Below are positions 1 through 11,346 of a stretch of 64,000 nt of DNA, piece after piece (the first letter of the stretch is position 1; every line of letters starts with the position of its first letter). The notes under the pieces are model-generated. The model ran no database searches. It was not told where the DNA came from and worked only from the letters and a program-made list of their open reading frames with translations. A program made the position numbers and the translations under genes. This stretch comes from Cytospora piceicola (lineage: Eukaryota > Ascomycota > Sordariomycetes > Diaporthales > Cytosporaceae), in assembly GCA_023375675.1 (NCBI GenBank), contig JALQBC010000023.1:558001-622000 (forward strand), given 5' to 3'.

Positions 1-2
1 AA

Positions 3-281
3 ACTGCACGTGAGCTGAAGAATCCTTGCCAGAGCACTATAACAAACACATGGGCGCACTCGAGGCACGCCCTGGATTGGGAAGCTCAACTCGACGACGG
101 CATCCTTTCCGAGGTTCTACCAGCCCTGCTGGAGCGTCTCGATGCTACCGGCCGTTCCAGAATCTCAGGAACTCGAGATCGATATCCACTCGAGGCCACT
201 GAAGGATGCGGCGGACCGTGTCTCGCCGCGCTTCCTTGTTCTCGCTTGCGACTGCGGTCGCCCTTTTCCCTTTCTCCCTGA
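3..281 (+). CDS. Possible 3' end of an unidentified gene cut by the window edge
   Basis: A reading frame is open from the first bases of the window to a TGA at 279-281. Its first ~65 codons look protein-like (for example DWEAQLDDGILSEVLPALLE around codons 25-45), while the last ~25 codons are Pro/Arg/Cys-rich and may not be coding. No family is recognised, and no splice site near 140-280 clearly ends the coding part. It could be the last exon of a gene to the left, or chance in GC-rich DNA. It is reported only because the left neighbour cannot be seen. Confidence 0.25.
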   Translation, partial: TARELKNPCQSTITNTWAHSRHALDWEAQLDDGILSEVLPALLERLDATGRSRISGTRDRYPLEATEGCGGPCLAALPCSRLRLRSPFSLSP

Positions 282-3200
282 GGCCATCGTCCATCATGAT
301 GGCGCTGGTTTCAGCCGCCACTGAGGGAATGCCGCTGCTGATCTGCCGAATCTGGTCATGATGATCCGGATTGCCATGTTTTGGACCCCTGATGGACGGG
401 CGGACGGGCACCGATGGGCAGATTCTCAGATTTGCCTGTCGCACGACCAGAGAGTGAGGGCCCAGCCTGGACCGCGCAGCTACCAAGGGCAGGACAGGTA
501 CCGGTAAGAAAGAACAAAACCTATGGACGTTATACCGGGTATGTACATAGGGTACATAGGTAGACATGGGGCTCAAATTGTGCCGCAAGGCACGTGGTGA
601 GCCTCAACTCGCCGTGGCGTTTTCTCTCTGCATGGCTTGTACGGCTTTGCACGGGCGCCACGCCGTCATCTTTTGGACCACCGTCTGCCACAGATAGAGT
701 GCCATGAAGTTTGTGTAGTTTCCTGTTCAGCATTCTTCCAATCTGAGGGAGAGTTGGGTTGGTACATCATATGTGGGCTCCCCCTGTGGGTCCTGGCTGT
801 CAATTCGACACTACCGGAGCGCGTGCGTTGTTCGTCCTTCTCGAATTCCTCACAGCGAGCCCTACAGTTGTGGGTCCTTCCTTCAGCTCCCCTGTCGTTG
901 GTGGTTGGCATTTGTCGGGCTCCTTCACCAAGTCAGTCAAGTGTTATCATGATAGTATCCACACCGGTGAGGACGTCCTGGAAGTCTAGGCGATTACAAC
1001 CCAGTCTAGACCTCGAAAACCGCATTGTGGCGGGTCAATACAGACGTCACTTCAAGCTCGGAGGATGAATTTGGCGCATTGGCAATCGGGATCAGCACCG
1101 CGCTGCATAAAATTCAGTGCTGACTGGGCTGGGTTATTGCGGTGTTCTTGTTACGATCCGAGGACGGATCCATAGACGAAAGTCGGGGCCGGCCACCCGG
1201 GCGAGAGAACACCACGGTACCCTGGCTCGTTTAGACATATTGAGCTAATTAGAACGTACCGGATTACCCTCGTCATGCCTCTCGGCGACGCGCACGCTGT
1301 TGGTCGATGAGTGGCTGTGTCTTGTTTTCTTCACTTCAATTCTTTCCCAGGTTGGTACGGACCCCCTGGCTGACCGTGCCAACGTGGTCAAGGGAGACAA
1401 AAAAAGGGAAAAGAAAAACTCAAATCTTCACCGTCCCGAATCGGGCTTCTAGAAGGTCAAGAAGGAATTGTCACTTTGGTCAATTAATCATGGTATCCCA
1501 GCAAGTCGCATGATAAGCATCCCCGCGCAGGCCTATCCCTGGCGACGGGGGTGTCGCACGTCGCACGGCATTTTGCACTTTCTCATGCACGCACTCACTC
1601 CATGTGGATGCTGCCGAAGCTTGTCTCTTACCTGTGCCTGGGGCTGTGAGGCCTCTGTCGCGAGCATCCCGTCACCCTGCTGCTGCGCCGCGTACCTGAA
1701 CAGGGTCCCATGGGTAACATTGAAGGGGGGAACTCCAGCGCGGGCGTGTTTACGTACACGTTCTCGTGGTCTTCAGAGCGGCAAGTGGAGAAATCACAAC
1801 CGCTATACTGTCTGTCCCCTTTGACAATGCCATTGTCCATTGTTCATTGTCCGTGAACCACAGCCCACTTCTGTTCGCTTCTCGGCATTGTTCCAATAAC
1901 TCGAGACAGCGGTCGCCATCGGCTGGTCCGCAACAGGAAAGCTGAATCTCCAGCCCTACCTACTTAGGTACTCCGGACCCTCTCAGGCTGACCCTGGAAA
2001 TAAAGGGCTCCAAAAACCCAAGCAAGGACCACGATGATGTCTTGTGCATCCTGAGAGAGGTTTCACACAGGCGCTAGGACTTTGACCAGGAAAACTTGAG
2101 CTGATCGTCAAACAAGACACACCCGAAGTAAGAAAACTACATTCCCAAGGTCTTCTTTATTCTGCCCGCCCTGGCCGCCTGGTGGGAAATTCTTGCATAC
2201 GAGGATTTTTCCTCTTTCCTGGTGGTCGGCAATCTGCGAATCAGCAACGGCGCCGAAAAAACTTCCCAAGAGGCCCCGCAGCGGTGAGCGTACCTCCGAA
2301 GCATCGAGAGCGAGTCGACCGTCCTGGCGGGCGGACTGCCATGTGGTCTGACGGTACCCCAGCTGTTGCTGTGTCGGACTCACCGGGGTCGAGTTTTTAC
2401 ATGCTTGTCGTGTTGAAGAAGAATGTCATCGACTTCGGCGGCGAATCCCACCTGTGGGAGCTGCTACTCGTATCGGCTTACCTTCTTCATCACTGAGCAA
2501 GAGTTCATCACGCTGGGTGTAACTTAATAAGGGCATTCTACGTGCAAACGGCTCCGCAACTCGGTCTTACTCCCTTCTCGTCTGCCTACAAATGACTTCT
2601 TTCACACTCATTGCCTCCAATGTACGGTATTTTGCGTAGAGTGTTGACCATTGATACTGTGATGGGTGTATGGAGTAGAATTCTATCCTAAGTTCTCTTG
2701 TCTGGCTCGGTGGGCATCAAGTCAAAGACGTCCGTGACCTGAGAACATTTCAATGTTGCAGATCCCCTTAGAGCTCGAGAATGAGTTACCGTGAATTGTC
2801 CTGGCACCTCGGCACTGGCTAACCCTGAGAATAGCATAGAGGTGAGAGCCCGACATAGTCTCGAGACGCGTAACAATAAAACATGTTTGACCCAGTGCTA
2901 TGTATGGAAAACCCAAGGGCGGGAATGTGGGACAGTCCACGCTCTTCCCAGTCTCCTACATTGAGCCATGTACTACGAGAAAAAAACGAGACAAGAAAAA
3001 GGCTACCAGGCTCACGGACATGAAAGAGAGGAAGATTGCATCTTCCAGATAGATTCATCCCGTTCTTAGTACACGAACAGAGACTCGAAAACAGTTCCAT
3101 TCTTGTGCCCTTAGGTACAACGCTGGCTGGCTGGGTTGGCCCGAGACTCTGCAGTGCCTGGCAGGTTTTATGATTCATCCCGGTGGAGCAGAGACCCACC

Positions 3201-5202
3201 CACGACTCCGTATGTACCGTCCTTTGTTTTCCCTATAGGGATGACGCCTGCACGGCTTTTGTGGGGACGCAGTACCTCGCATTTGGGATTCCTTCTCGAA
3301 GCATTGTGATCGGCGAAGGCGAATCTGAAGCTTGGCTCATTACATGGCAGTGACAGACTACTGTGTTTCGCAAATTCGGGGGGACTATGCCTAGGTCCCG
3401 GCGTGGATGACTTCAACGCCTATGCATGGGTGACGTTGCTACATGACCACGAGGGAACCCGGCTAGCCGGTGCCGTGAGGTCTCGTTAGGAAGGGTATGT
3501 TGTCATGATGGACGGGTCGACTGTGGAGCTCTGTCTGTCAGGCTTGAGGCAGCTACATCATCAGGGGCCGCGTTTCAAAAGAGGAAGGTGAAGTCGAACT
3601 ATCTTGATCACCGGTCCCGTTCATCTTGGTAATTCGATTGTCGAAAATTGTCTGGTATTTGGTTGTCCCTCGCACACACATCAGTACTGTAACCTGATCC
3701 GTCTGGTGTGTCTGGCCATGTCAACAAGTTTCAAGCGCTGTCTCTATTAACACAGACTGTTCGACATCAAGCGACATTTCAATCTTCTTGGACATTCAAT
3801 TATAGAATTCATCGGTTGACTAATAATCGCGGTGAGTCCGGAGTAGCCGATCTTGCCTGGCTCCAGCCATTCTATCGCTTGCTATTTGCAGCATATTGTG
3901 CTTCTTTATGTAAAGATCTCGAGAGAATCTGTCACTGGTTCAAACACGGTGAAATCAGATACAGGAGTCCACTGTTGGTGTTTACTCTTGACCCTCTCTT
4001 TTTGTCTTTTTATATTGTGTATCATTTGCTGCCAATCTCCTCCAGTTCTCACTGCATCACTGCAAAACAAGTATCTCAGTCCGCCTCCTTAAAGACTAGG
4101 TCTCGGGACGTAATTGAGTAGTTGAACTATTTACCTGATAGCAATCGTCCGTCGTTCCATCAGCACCTGGGCAACCACAAGTCGACTATCTATATATGAT
4201 GTGACAACAAAGCCACCTATGCGCTATGATCTCAGTTGGCGTCTAGTTCAGCCCACCCAGATTGTGGGAGCAGCTCTGATCTTCAAATTCCCCAGCGCAC
4301 ACTGTGTGACAGTTTGAGTTGCAGCCATCAACAGCCCCGTGTTTCTTTTTTCCCCGGATTCAAGGTGGCATGCCGGCAGTTGGCCCTGCAGATCCAGCTC
4401 ATGCTACCACGAGGCGCGGAGCCATGCGGTCCCCTTAGCCTGCAGTAGTAGCGGAGAACACAAAGCCTGGGTCGCAACGTGTTCTAGTGTGGAGTGACCT
4501 GATTGAGATCGACTGATATTTCAGCCCTTCTGTGCGTTTGTTCTTCGCACCTGGCTCGCGCGCGTCTAAAGTTTGATGGGGCAGGCGTCTACCCTAGGGT
4601 AGTGACGCGCTGCTGAAGCGAGTTATTTACAAAAGCATATGTAGGACAATATAACACGATCTTATTATTGCCCGGCTCGGTGCGCCTTGCTTTCCACTGT
4701 CAAAGCGTGGATCTTGAGGGACATCGGGAGTGGAGAAACGTTGACAGACCTCGGGTGCGTCTTCCGGCATGACGTCGGTCCATGCTTGTGAGGTGCGCAG
4801 TCTTTTCTTCCAGTGCGAAGCAATTCTAGTATGTTGACATATCTGTCAATATGTGCATATGGTCGGAGTTGTAGTTAGTGAGATAGGAAGGCTCATTGGT
4901 GACATGTCGATAACTGAAAAATATCCATCACATATTGATACCTATGGCTTGGAGCTGGGCGGTCACATATGAGGCCAGTACAGAAGCCACTTTATGATGA
5001 GCCACTTCAACCACTCTCAGCATCATGTCCGTCACCTCTTTTCACTCGACTTATGTGTGGTTGGTGTATTCAAAGACTGCTGTCTTCTCTTGGTGCCGAG
5101 ACTTACGTGTTCCTCGATCTCTTCGTAGTATCAGGCCCCCCACCGACACTTTCAGGATTGATCAATACTCACATAGATTTCTTCTACAAGTCCTCAAACA
5201 TA
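282..5202. other. Gene-free stretch, 4.9 kb
   Basis: No reading frame here resembles a protein, carries a convincing signal peptide, or can be joined to another across consensus splice sites. Composition is near 50% GC without an AT-rich block, and there is no obvious transposase or reverse-transcriptase remnant. A TATA-like stretch lies near 4188-4196. This is an unusually long empty interval for a genome whose other intergenic gaps here are 0.1-2 kb. Confidence 0.5.
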
Positions 5203-5497
5203 ATGCAGTCCACAATTCTCATCACTCTGCTGCCCATACTTTCATGGGCAGCTCAGCCACAATGTCTTGCGACGATCACTCCAGCGACGAACTCTGCGCA
5301 TTTATCTGAGAGCACCATATATCCCGCTGTAAGTCCCAGGGGTCAAGTCATACCGGCTACGCTACCTATGATATGAATGATGGATGCTTTTGACCTTGGT
5401 CGAGTGGTTATTCGCTGATACTTCACAGCGACAAATCACGAATGGAACCTTGGTTTACCCTTACACAGGGTCAGATACCAATGACACAGGAAGGTAA
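5203..5497 (+). CDS. Candidate small secreted protein, 64 aa, two exons
   Basis: Exon 1 is 5203-5328 and exon 2 is 5429-5497. The intron has a GTAAGT donor, a CGCTGAT branch-like site and a CACAG acceptor, and joins the exons in phase 0. The product begins MQSTILITLLPILSWAAQPQ, a good secretory signal peptide with likely cleavage after AAQ or WAA. A short Ser/Thr-rich mature peptide with one cysteine and two possible N-glycosylation sites (NGT, NDT) follows. Length and composition suit a fungal small secreted protein, but no homologue is recognised. The TAA at 5495-5497 overlaps a possible donor (GTAACC), so more exons are possible. It stands alone in gene-poor DNA. Confidence 0.4.
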
Positions 5498-5846
5498 CCT
5501 GTATTTACTTAAGCCTCAAGATCACTCCGAGATCCGGTAGTGGGTAATCTCCATAATCACGTTTCTGCCCCGAGATCGCGTGACATATGTATCCATACAA
5601 CATTGAAGTCTATCAGCAACCCTCCAAGATCCAAAATTTCGAAGAAGGTCAGCCCCTCCTCCTCCCTCGAACGATTTCCAAGCTCCACTATGAGAACAAA
5701 GGTCACCCGAGCATCTTACAAATAAGCATATGCTTCTCTCAGAACTGTCTACTTCTCACAACCAACACGAATGTCCATAAATAATTCCTAGGACCAGTAT
5801 CACATCACCTGTCCTATGCATGGCCTAACGCCGGGCTCGCGTTGGA

Positions 5847-5857
5847 GGGGGGGGGGG
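5847..5857 (+). repeat. Homopolymer run of 11 G
   Basis: Eleven consecutive G residues in intergenic DNA. This is a slippage-prone tract whose exact length may be uncertain in an assembly. Confidence 0.9.
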
Positions 5858-7143
5858 TCGCACTCCATACCTAGGGTATGCTTGACGATGGGAGAACACT
5901 TTCGCATGACTGACTAACTGAGTAGTCGACCAGTCGCATTGTCACCGGGCTGGGTTAGGGTAGCATAATTATCAACAGTAGACTCATATATCCTTACTTC
6001 TCGACCCGCAAACGAGTGAAAATGGGGAGTCATATGTACGATTTGATGAGCTGGGTGATAGATACAATGGCCACAAGCAATCCAATCCACGTTTTCCTTC
6101 TACCCTCCTTCTCTCCCCCACAGAAACTTGCACCTGTCAAGTTTACATGCAGGCGGGCTCGCACGCATATAGGAAGGGAGTCAAGATATGAAACAAGTCT
6201 GCCCGTTTTTTGTAGCTTGTGAGCATTGCTATGTTCAGTAAATGGCGTCTACGTACATATGTACATACAAATTACAATTCAAGGCGAACACTCGACACTT
6301 CAAGAGTTTGCTCCCGGATAAATGGAGCTAATTTATTATTACCCAATCGCTAATCAGGTAACTCAATGCTTTCAGACGGTTTCGCACCATTCAGTACTGA
6401 ACTGTATTCCGTGGACTGGGTAATCAGTGCACTATAGGGCTGGGGACGCAAGCAACCAACCACCAATTTAGTTCAGTAAAAGGGCCCAAGGTCGCCCTTC
6501 CTTGACCTACACGTCTTATACCCAATCAACTTCCCTAGCCTACCCAACGTATCTCGACGAGCCACATGCGGTTATAGCTTAGGTATTCAATATTACGCCA
6601 GAGTCAGGATGGTCCTTGATACTCTAGGTCTCTATTGCTGGACAGGAAGCCATATCATACTTCTACTATAACCTCCAGGCATCCTGTATCAATGGGATAC
6701 GACGAGTCACTTTCACTTAACATCAATTGATGTGACCCATCCTCTCACTTCTAAACAGTGACTAGTATTGGAAATCCCGAAGTTGAATTTATCAAGGCTG
6801 CCTAAGGAGTGGTAATGTTATTACACATCTTGAACGAAGTTTCTATCGTTCCGTTTAATTCATCGTCAGAAGCCTGTATACGTAGCCAATTGTCCGCATC
6901 ACATTCCTCGAACTAGTATTTTCTGATATACTGGACAGGTTCGATATATACGTTGCATAAGTCACGAGAAGAAAATCACAGCATATTGTCAAGCAGGTAT
7001 CGAAGCACCAAGGTGCGTTTGGTTTCAAAAGTCATCAGCTGTAAGATTACCTTGCTCTAGGCTGACGAGAATCTCAGTAGACTCATACTATCAAACGGAG
7101 AGGGTGATACACGAAATCAATATATTCAAACATCTCAAACCCC

Positions 7144-7152
7144 TATATAAAT
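7144..7152 (+). promoter_or_regulatory. TATA box of the small zinc-binding protein gene
   Basis: TATATAAAT lies about 345 bases before the ATG at 7489. It is followed by a pyrimidine/CA-rich stretch (about 7180-7270) typical of a fungal transcription start region. No other gene is in position to use it. Confidence 0.4.
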
Positions 7153-7488
7153 ATCGCCAGTTTGAGGCTTATGCCGAATTTCGCTCTTGAATTATCTTCC
7201 CCACGAGACAATTGAGAGACGATAAAAGCAAAACCATTAACAACTACACTACACACGAACGAACTGTCATCGACACCTCAGACCCGCGTAAACGCCATCA
7301 AAGGCAAACAGAAGGTACTTCCTGCCCTTACACCGGGAGCAGGCGTTGCGAAAATACATACTCTGCGTGCTGATCCGACACACATCGTAACGCACTCGAC
7401 AAGATTCACAATATCCAGATTAGCCGCAAGTAACATACAGCTCCTTGAACCGATCTCAACCCACGTAACAGTCGGTACTCCAGGCAAA

Positions 7489-7713
7489 ATGTCAGCAGAC
7501 CCCATATGCGAGAAATGCGGGAAGAGGGCCAACAATCCTGGTGGTTGGGTACATCCTATGAAGCTATGCACAAGCTGCGATGCATTTGGCACTTATATGA
7601 ACGCCAGCGGTGAAACGGTCACATGTAGAAGGTGCGGCGGGACAAAACAAGTGGAGGATGAAGATACCATTGTCCGATGCCAGGGGTTCCGTACCTACAG
7701 ACATAAAAATTGA
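7489..7713 (+). CDS. Small cysteine-rich zinc-binding protein, 74 aa
   Basis: Single exon with a good start context (GCAAAATGTC). The 74-residue product has CEKCGK near the N-terminus, then CTSCDAFG and CRRCGGTKQV separated by about 18 residues. The last two resemble the CxxCxGxG half-sites of the DnaJ cysteine-rich zinc domain, so the protein probably folds around one or two zinc ions. There is no J domain, signal peptide or membrane segment. Such short CxxC proteins occur in fungal genomes without an assigned role. A TATA box and leader-like sequence upstream support transcription. The C-terminus after the second half-site is short, so the gene could be truncated or have a missed 3' exon. 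The function is unknown. Confidence 0.5.
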   Translation: MSADPICEKCGKRANNPGGWVHPMKLCTSCDAFGTYMNASGETVTCRRCGGTKQVEDEDTIVRCQGFRTYRHKN

Positions 7714-8609
7714 AACGCGTAACATCCCAGGACAACAACCACGGGGGGCTATTTTCTGGATCGCGATGATGGGGTTCATATGTAACGGACATCTGGTTTC
7801 AAGATAGCTCCTGACGTATCGATAAGAAGCTCCCATTTGCCAAACAGTACTTAACCACGTCTGTTGTACCCAAGTGCCTACTTTTTCCATTCGACGAACA
7901 ACAATGACGGGTCCCGGTCTTATCACGAAACTCCCGGTGTAGAAACTTTGTCGCATCAGTTAATCTTGGTCGCGTACGAAATCATGCAACTTGACCACTA
8001 CACCAAGTATGCAAACAACAGAATCCTGACCACCCCTAATTAGAGGAAGGTGGATGGTCTTATTGGTAGGCTACGCATTGCGTATGCTCTGTCCCTAAAG
8101 GCATTGATACTTGTAAGCTTTGTAGCCAGGACTTCGGCCTTGTGAATCTAAAAAAAAGGAAATTGTGTGAAAGGCAGTACGGCTGCGCAGAACACCGTCG
8201 AATCGTAGCAGGACACCTGCACATGTCCGATCTCAGTCACCCTCAACGGTGGCGTGGCCTTGGCCAGGTTCTAATCAGCGCAGTAACAGCCTGCCTACAA
8301 TCACTGGGGGCGCTTTTCAGATAATCTGTACAATGAATCAAGCGAACTGACTTCGAAATCAATGCCTATGAGGCCCATGAAGCATTGAAAACCTATAAGA
8401 ACATTGCGTTTGGAAACCCTTCCACTTTCCTAGTTTCCTCCATCGAATATTGACACGAAGCACGTCAACTATCTTTAATTGACGCTCAATTGATACCTGG
8501 AAACAAACATTGATACTCCATAATCCTTATCACAGAACCCGTGAACACATAATACGACCACGCCCTCGACGCCCTCGCTTATTATCCCCCAACAAACCAA
8601 GACCTCAGA
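7714..8609. other. Intergenic, no gene recognised
   Basis: Short open frames only (for example 8142-8324), none protein-like. The last ~150 bases, CA-rich and ending in ACCTCAGAATG, are the probable leader of the secreted protein gene that follows. Confidence 0.5.
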
Positions 8610-9010
8610 ATGCGGTTCTATGCCATCCTCCTCACCTTCTCTGGCTTTGCTTTGGTATGCCTCTTTCACCCAACACCTTTTAATCTTCCTTGGTCTGCAA
8701 CTAATACACTTTACAGGCTGATGTACTCGCCAGAGAACCACAGGTGACTGAAGCCCCTGCCATGATGCACCGCGGCATAATCGACGATCTGACTTCAGAA
8801 ATGGGCGGGGTATGGTCCACTATCAAAGGAAATTTTGGTGATACAATCGACAGTAATGCCAAAACAACAAGCCTCACTGCGGCAGTACCATCGGCGATTT
8901 CCTCTAGCTCTTCAAGTAGTGGTAGCGTTGCTGGTGGAGCTCCCTTGCAAACTGCAGCCGTGGGTATTGGTGCTTTGATCGGCGGTGTGGCTATATTGGC
9001 CAATATCTGA
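8610..9010 (+). CDS. Small secreted, probably GPI-anchored protein, 112 aa
   Basis: Two exons, 8610-8654 and 8717-9010, separated by a 62-nt intron (GTATGC donor, TTTACAG acceptor, phase 0). Exon 1 encodes MRFYAILLTFSGFAL and exon 2 begins ADVLA, which together form a classical signal peptide cleaved near ALA-D. The mature chain is short and has a Ser/Gly-rich stretch (SSSSSSGSVAGG). It ends in a hydrophobic tail, AVGIGALIGGVAILANI, without charged residues after it. This is the pattern of a GPI-attachment signal, with the omega site probably within the Ser/Gly/Ala run. No cysteines and no recognised domain. The product is expected at the cell surface; its function is unknown. Confidence 0.7.
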
Positions 9011-9786
9011 GACCTGACTGGCGACGAGATGATTCAACTTGGAAGGGAGGTGGTGTGTGATTTCTAGGTCATGCATGCTTGACTTTGGGTTGTCTTCAAA
9101 ACATTGAAGCTTGTGACCACAGCGAATACTATTCCGTGGTCTAAACTTGACGAGGATATAGCATGGTTATTTCCAGCTGGTTTATGCAGACTTGACGCAA
9201 TCTCTCACAATATCACAATTGATCCTCACATACAGTGATATTATCGTTTCCAACAATCGGTCTCAAACCTAGCACCTGGGCGTCAAGGACCTTAGACTCC
9301 AGCAGTTCGTCGTGGTGTTTCAACCACTGTGTAGCCCCGTTTTCGGGTCGAAGAATTTCCATGCTTTTAATTTGTGCGATCTTCCTATTCCTCCGTCAAA
9401 CCATCACAGCCCGGCCTCAGCAGTCATTCATCACGCTTGGTTCGATACAGGAATGTGGGCCAAATTTTGCACCCTTCTAAGTTATGCCCAATGTTGCCAG
9501 TCAATCCGACGCCAAACCAAAAGAGCGAGTTCTGATTTATCTGGTGGCTTATATCATTCTTCAATAGGCAAGAGGCTGAGTAAGGGTGTACCACACAGCC
9601 ATATTGCTCAGTAATCTCCACTATCTCTGCATAAGCAGGTGAGCACATGTGCAAGTCCACAGCCTCTAAAGACGATACTAAAGAAGTATAAGTGAGCGGC
9701 CACCCAGCAAAAGCGACACATTTGGAGGCCATGGTGACTGTTCATCTTGACACACCCATTTCTGCAGCTAAGTCTTACTTTTCATC
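9011..9786. other. Intergenic, no gene recognised
   Basis: No coding signal on either strand. The segment contains the 3' region of the GPI-like gene and the promoter of the alpha/beta hydrolase; no clear TATA box was identified. Confidence 0.5.
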
Positions 9787-11038
9787 ATGTATCGACGACT
9801 ACTAGTTGTCAGCTTTGCACTCCTTGCTGTGGCCCTCCCAGGCCCGGCCCTTACCACAAAGCGTGGCAGTTGCCATGACCTCCAGATTCCAGTGACGATC
9901 TCTGAGAAGCGTTTTATCATCAACGCGACCATTGAAGACAATTGGGACGTGACTTCGCTTACGTTCAACCTAACACGACGCGATTCTGGAACCGTAGATG
10001 ATCCCCTGTCAATCGCAGGTGAAACGAGTTCAGCAGTGGAGAGCACATACACCATTGGGGCTACATTGTGTGGTACAGGAGGTCCTTTGCTAATACTGAC
10101 GCATGGAATTATCGAGTCAAAGCTGTGGGTTATGAATATCAAATTCTCCCAGCCTGTCGAATACTGACTGAAAATTAATTAGTTACTGGCAACCAAATCT
10201 CACAGACTCCAACGAGTACAACTTTGTCGACGCCGCGCTGGCAGCTGGATACTCGGTGCTCAACTACGACCGAATAGGCGTCGGCTCATCATCCAAAGTC
10301 GACGCTCTCACAGACGCACAGTTTCAAGTCGAAGTGGCCGTCCTCAACTCCCTCGCCAGTCACGCCCGGGAGAAACTCAACGCCACCAAGGTCGCCCTCA
10401 TTGGCCACAGCTACGGCGCCTTTATCTCCGCACAGTCCGCAGGCGCCCTTGGCCCAGCCGTCGACGCCCTCGTCCTCACCGGCTATAGCGGCACGTTCGC
10501 CTATTTCGCCCCCTTTGTCTCTGGCGCGGGCTTCCGCGTGGCGAGGATACAGGACCCCGAACGTTGGGGAGGTCTTGATCCGGGTTATCTGACTTCGTCT
10601 GACCTGTATGCGGAAACGTATTTCACCTTTGCTCGGCCTTTTTTTGAGCACCGCGTGGCGGAGTGGGCCTACGGGGTGGCTAGTGAGCCGTTTGCGGTGG
10701 GGGAGCTCCCAAGTCTGTTGGCTACGACGTTGGCGTATGAGAACGTCACGGCGCCGACGTTGATATTACAGGGACAGTTCGATGTCTCGGCTTGTGGCGG
10801 GAATTGTGACGGTGTGCTGGACGGTATCAAAAGAAATTTCACCTCGGCTCCTGTCATCGAAACAGTTACAGATCTGCCTGCTGGGTAAGTAATCACTAAG
10901 ATATCCCTGCGGTTCTTATCTGGAGATGAGTTACAAACTGAACAAATCGGTACACTTAGGCATAATCTCTTCTTGCACAAGGTTGCCCCACGAGCATTTG
11001 ATATGGTCTTCCGCTTCCTAAAGCGACAGGGCTTTTGA
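9787..11038 (+). CDS. Secreted alpha/beta-hydrolase, 372 aa
   Basis: Three exons: 9787-10124, 10183-10884 and 10960-11038. Donors are GTGGGT and GTAAGT and acceptors TTAG and TTAG. Splicing restores the conserved junctions SKL-YWQPNLTDS and LPAG-HNLFLHK. The N-terminus has a signal peptide (VSFALLAVALPGPALTT). The fold is an alpha/beta hydrolase: ILTHGIIE oxyanion region, nucleophile elbow GHSYG (Ser189), acid Asp313 in QGQFD and catalytic His348 in the last exon. Several NxT/S sites (NAT, NLT, NVT, NFT) fit a secreted glycoprotein. The family includes fungal esterases and lipases; the substrate cannot be told from sequence. It converges on the rhomboid gene. Confidence 0.85.
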
Positions 11039-11346
11039 GCGCCCAGATGAACAGCACTTGAGGGCTGTACACTGACTGTATCCATGGGTGGCACGGATGG
11101 ACTTATATATGGTCAATAGTGTACTGGGAAACCACAAGCGAACTGATGTTCACATGTAAGGGATTTCTCAAAGCCTGACACTGATCTTGTTTCATTTCAG
11201 ACAACTGTGGACAAGAGGGTGGCGTGCTTCTCAACGCCCTTCGGGACCGTGCCGTCCAACGCCAAGAAGTCATGAGAGAAGCTCGATGGCTGTATCATCT
11301 TGGCAGCCTATTGAGTGCACCATCCTCTATCATATATTCCAACACC
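11039..11346. other. Convergent 3' spacer between hydrolase and rhomboid genes
   Basis: About 310 bases shared by the two 3' untranslated regions. No terminator-like repeat and no coding signal. Confidence 0.6.

Larger units (their letters stand above)
5498..7488. other. Gene-free stretch with promoter of the downstream small gene
   Basis: No convincing coding sequence is seen. A 65-codon frame at 5587-5784 is open but unrecognised and could only matter if the secreted-protein gene upstream has further exons. An 11-G run lies at 5847-5857 and a TTAGGG-type motif at 5952-5960. The last ~350 bases contain a TATA box and a CA-rich leader that belong to the small zinc-binding protein gene. Confidence 0.45.

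Noticed and set aside
2819..3416. Overlapping minus-strand frames of 80-126 codons
   Set aside because: Cys/Ser/Leu-rich translations without motifs, signal peptide or splice continuity; they look random.
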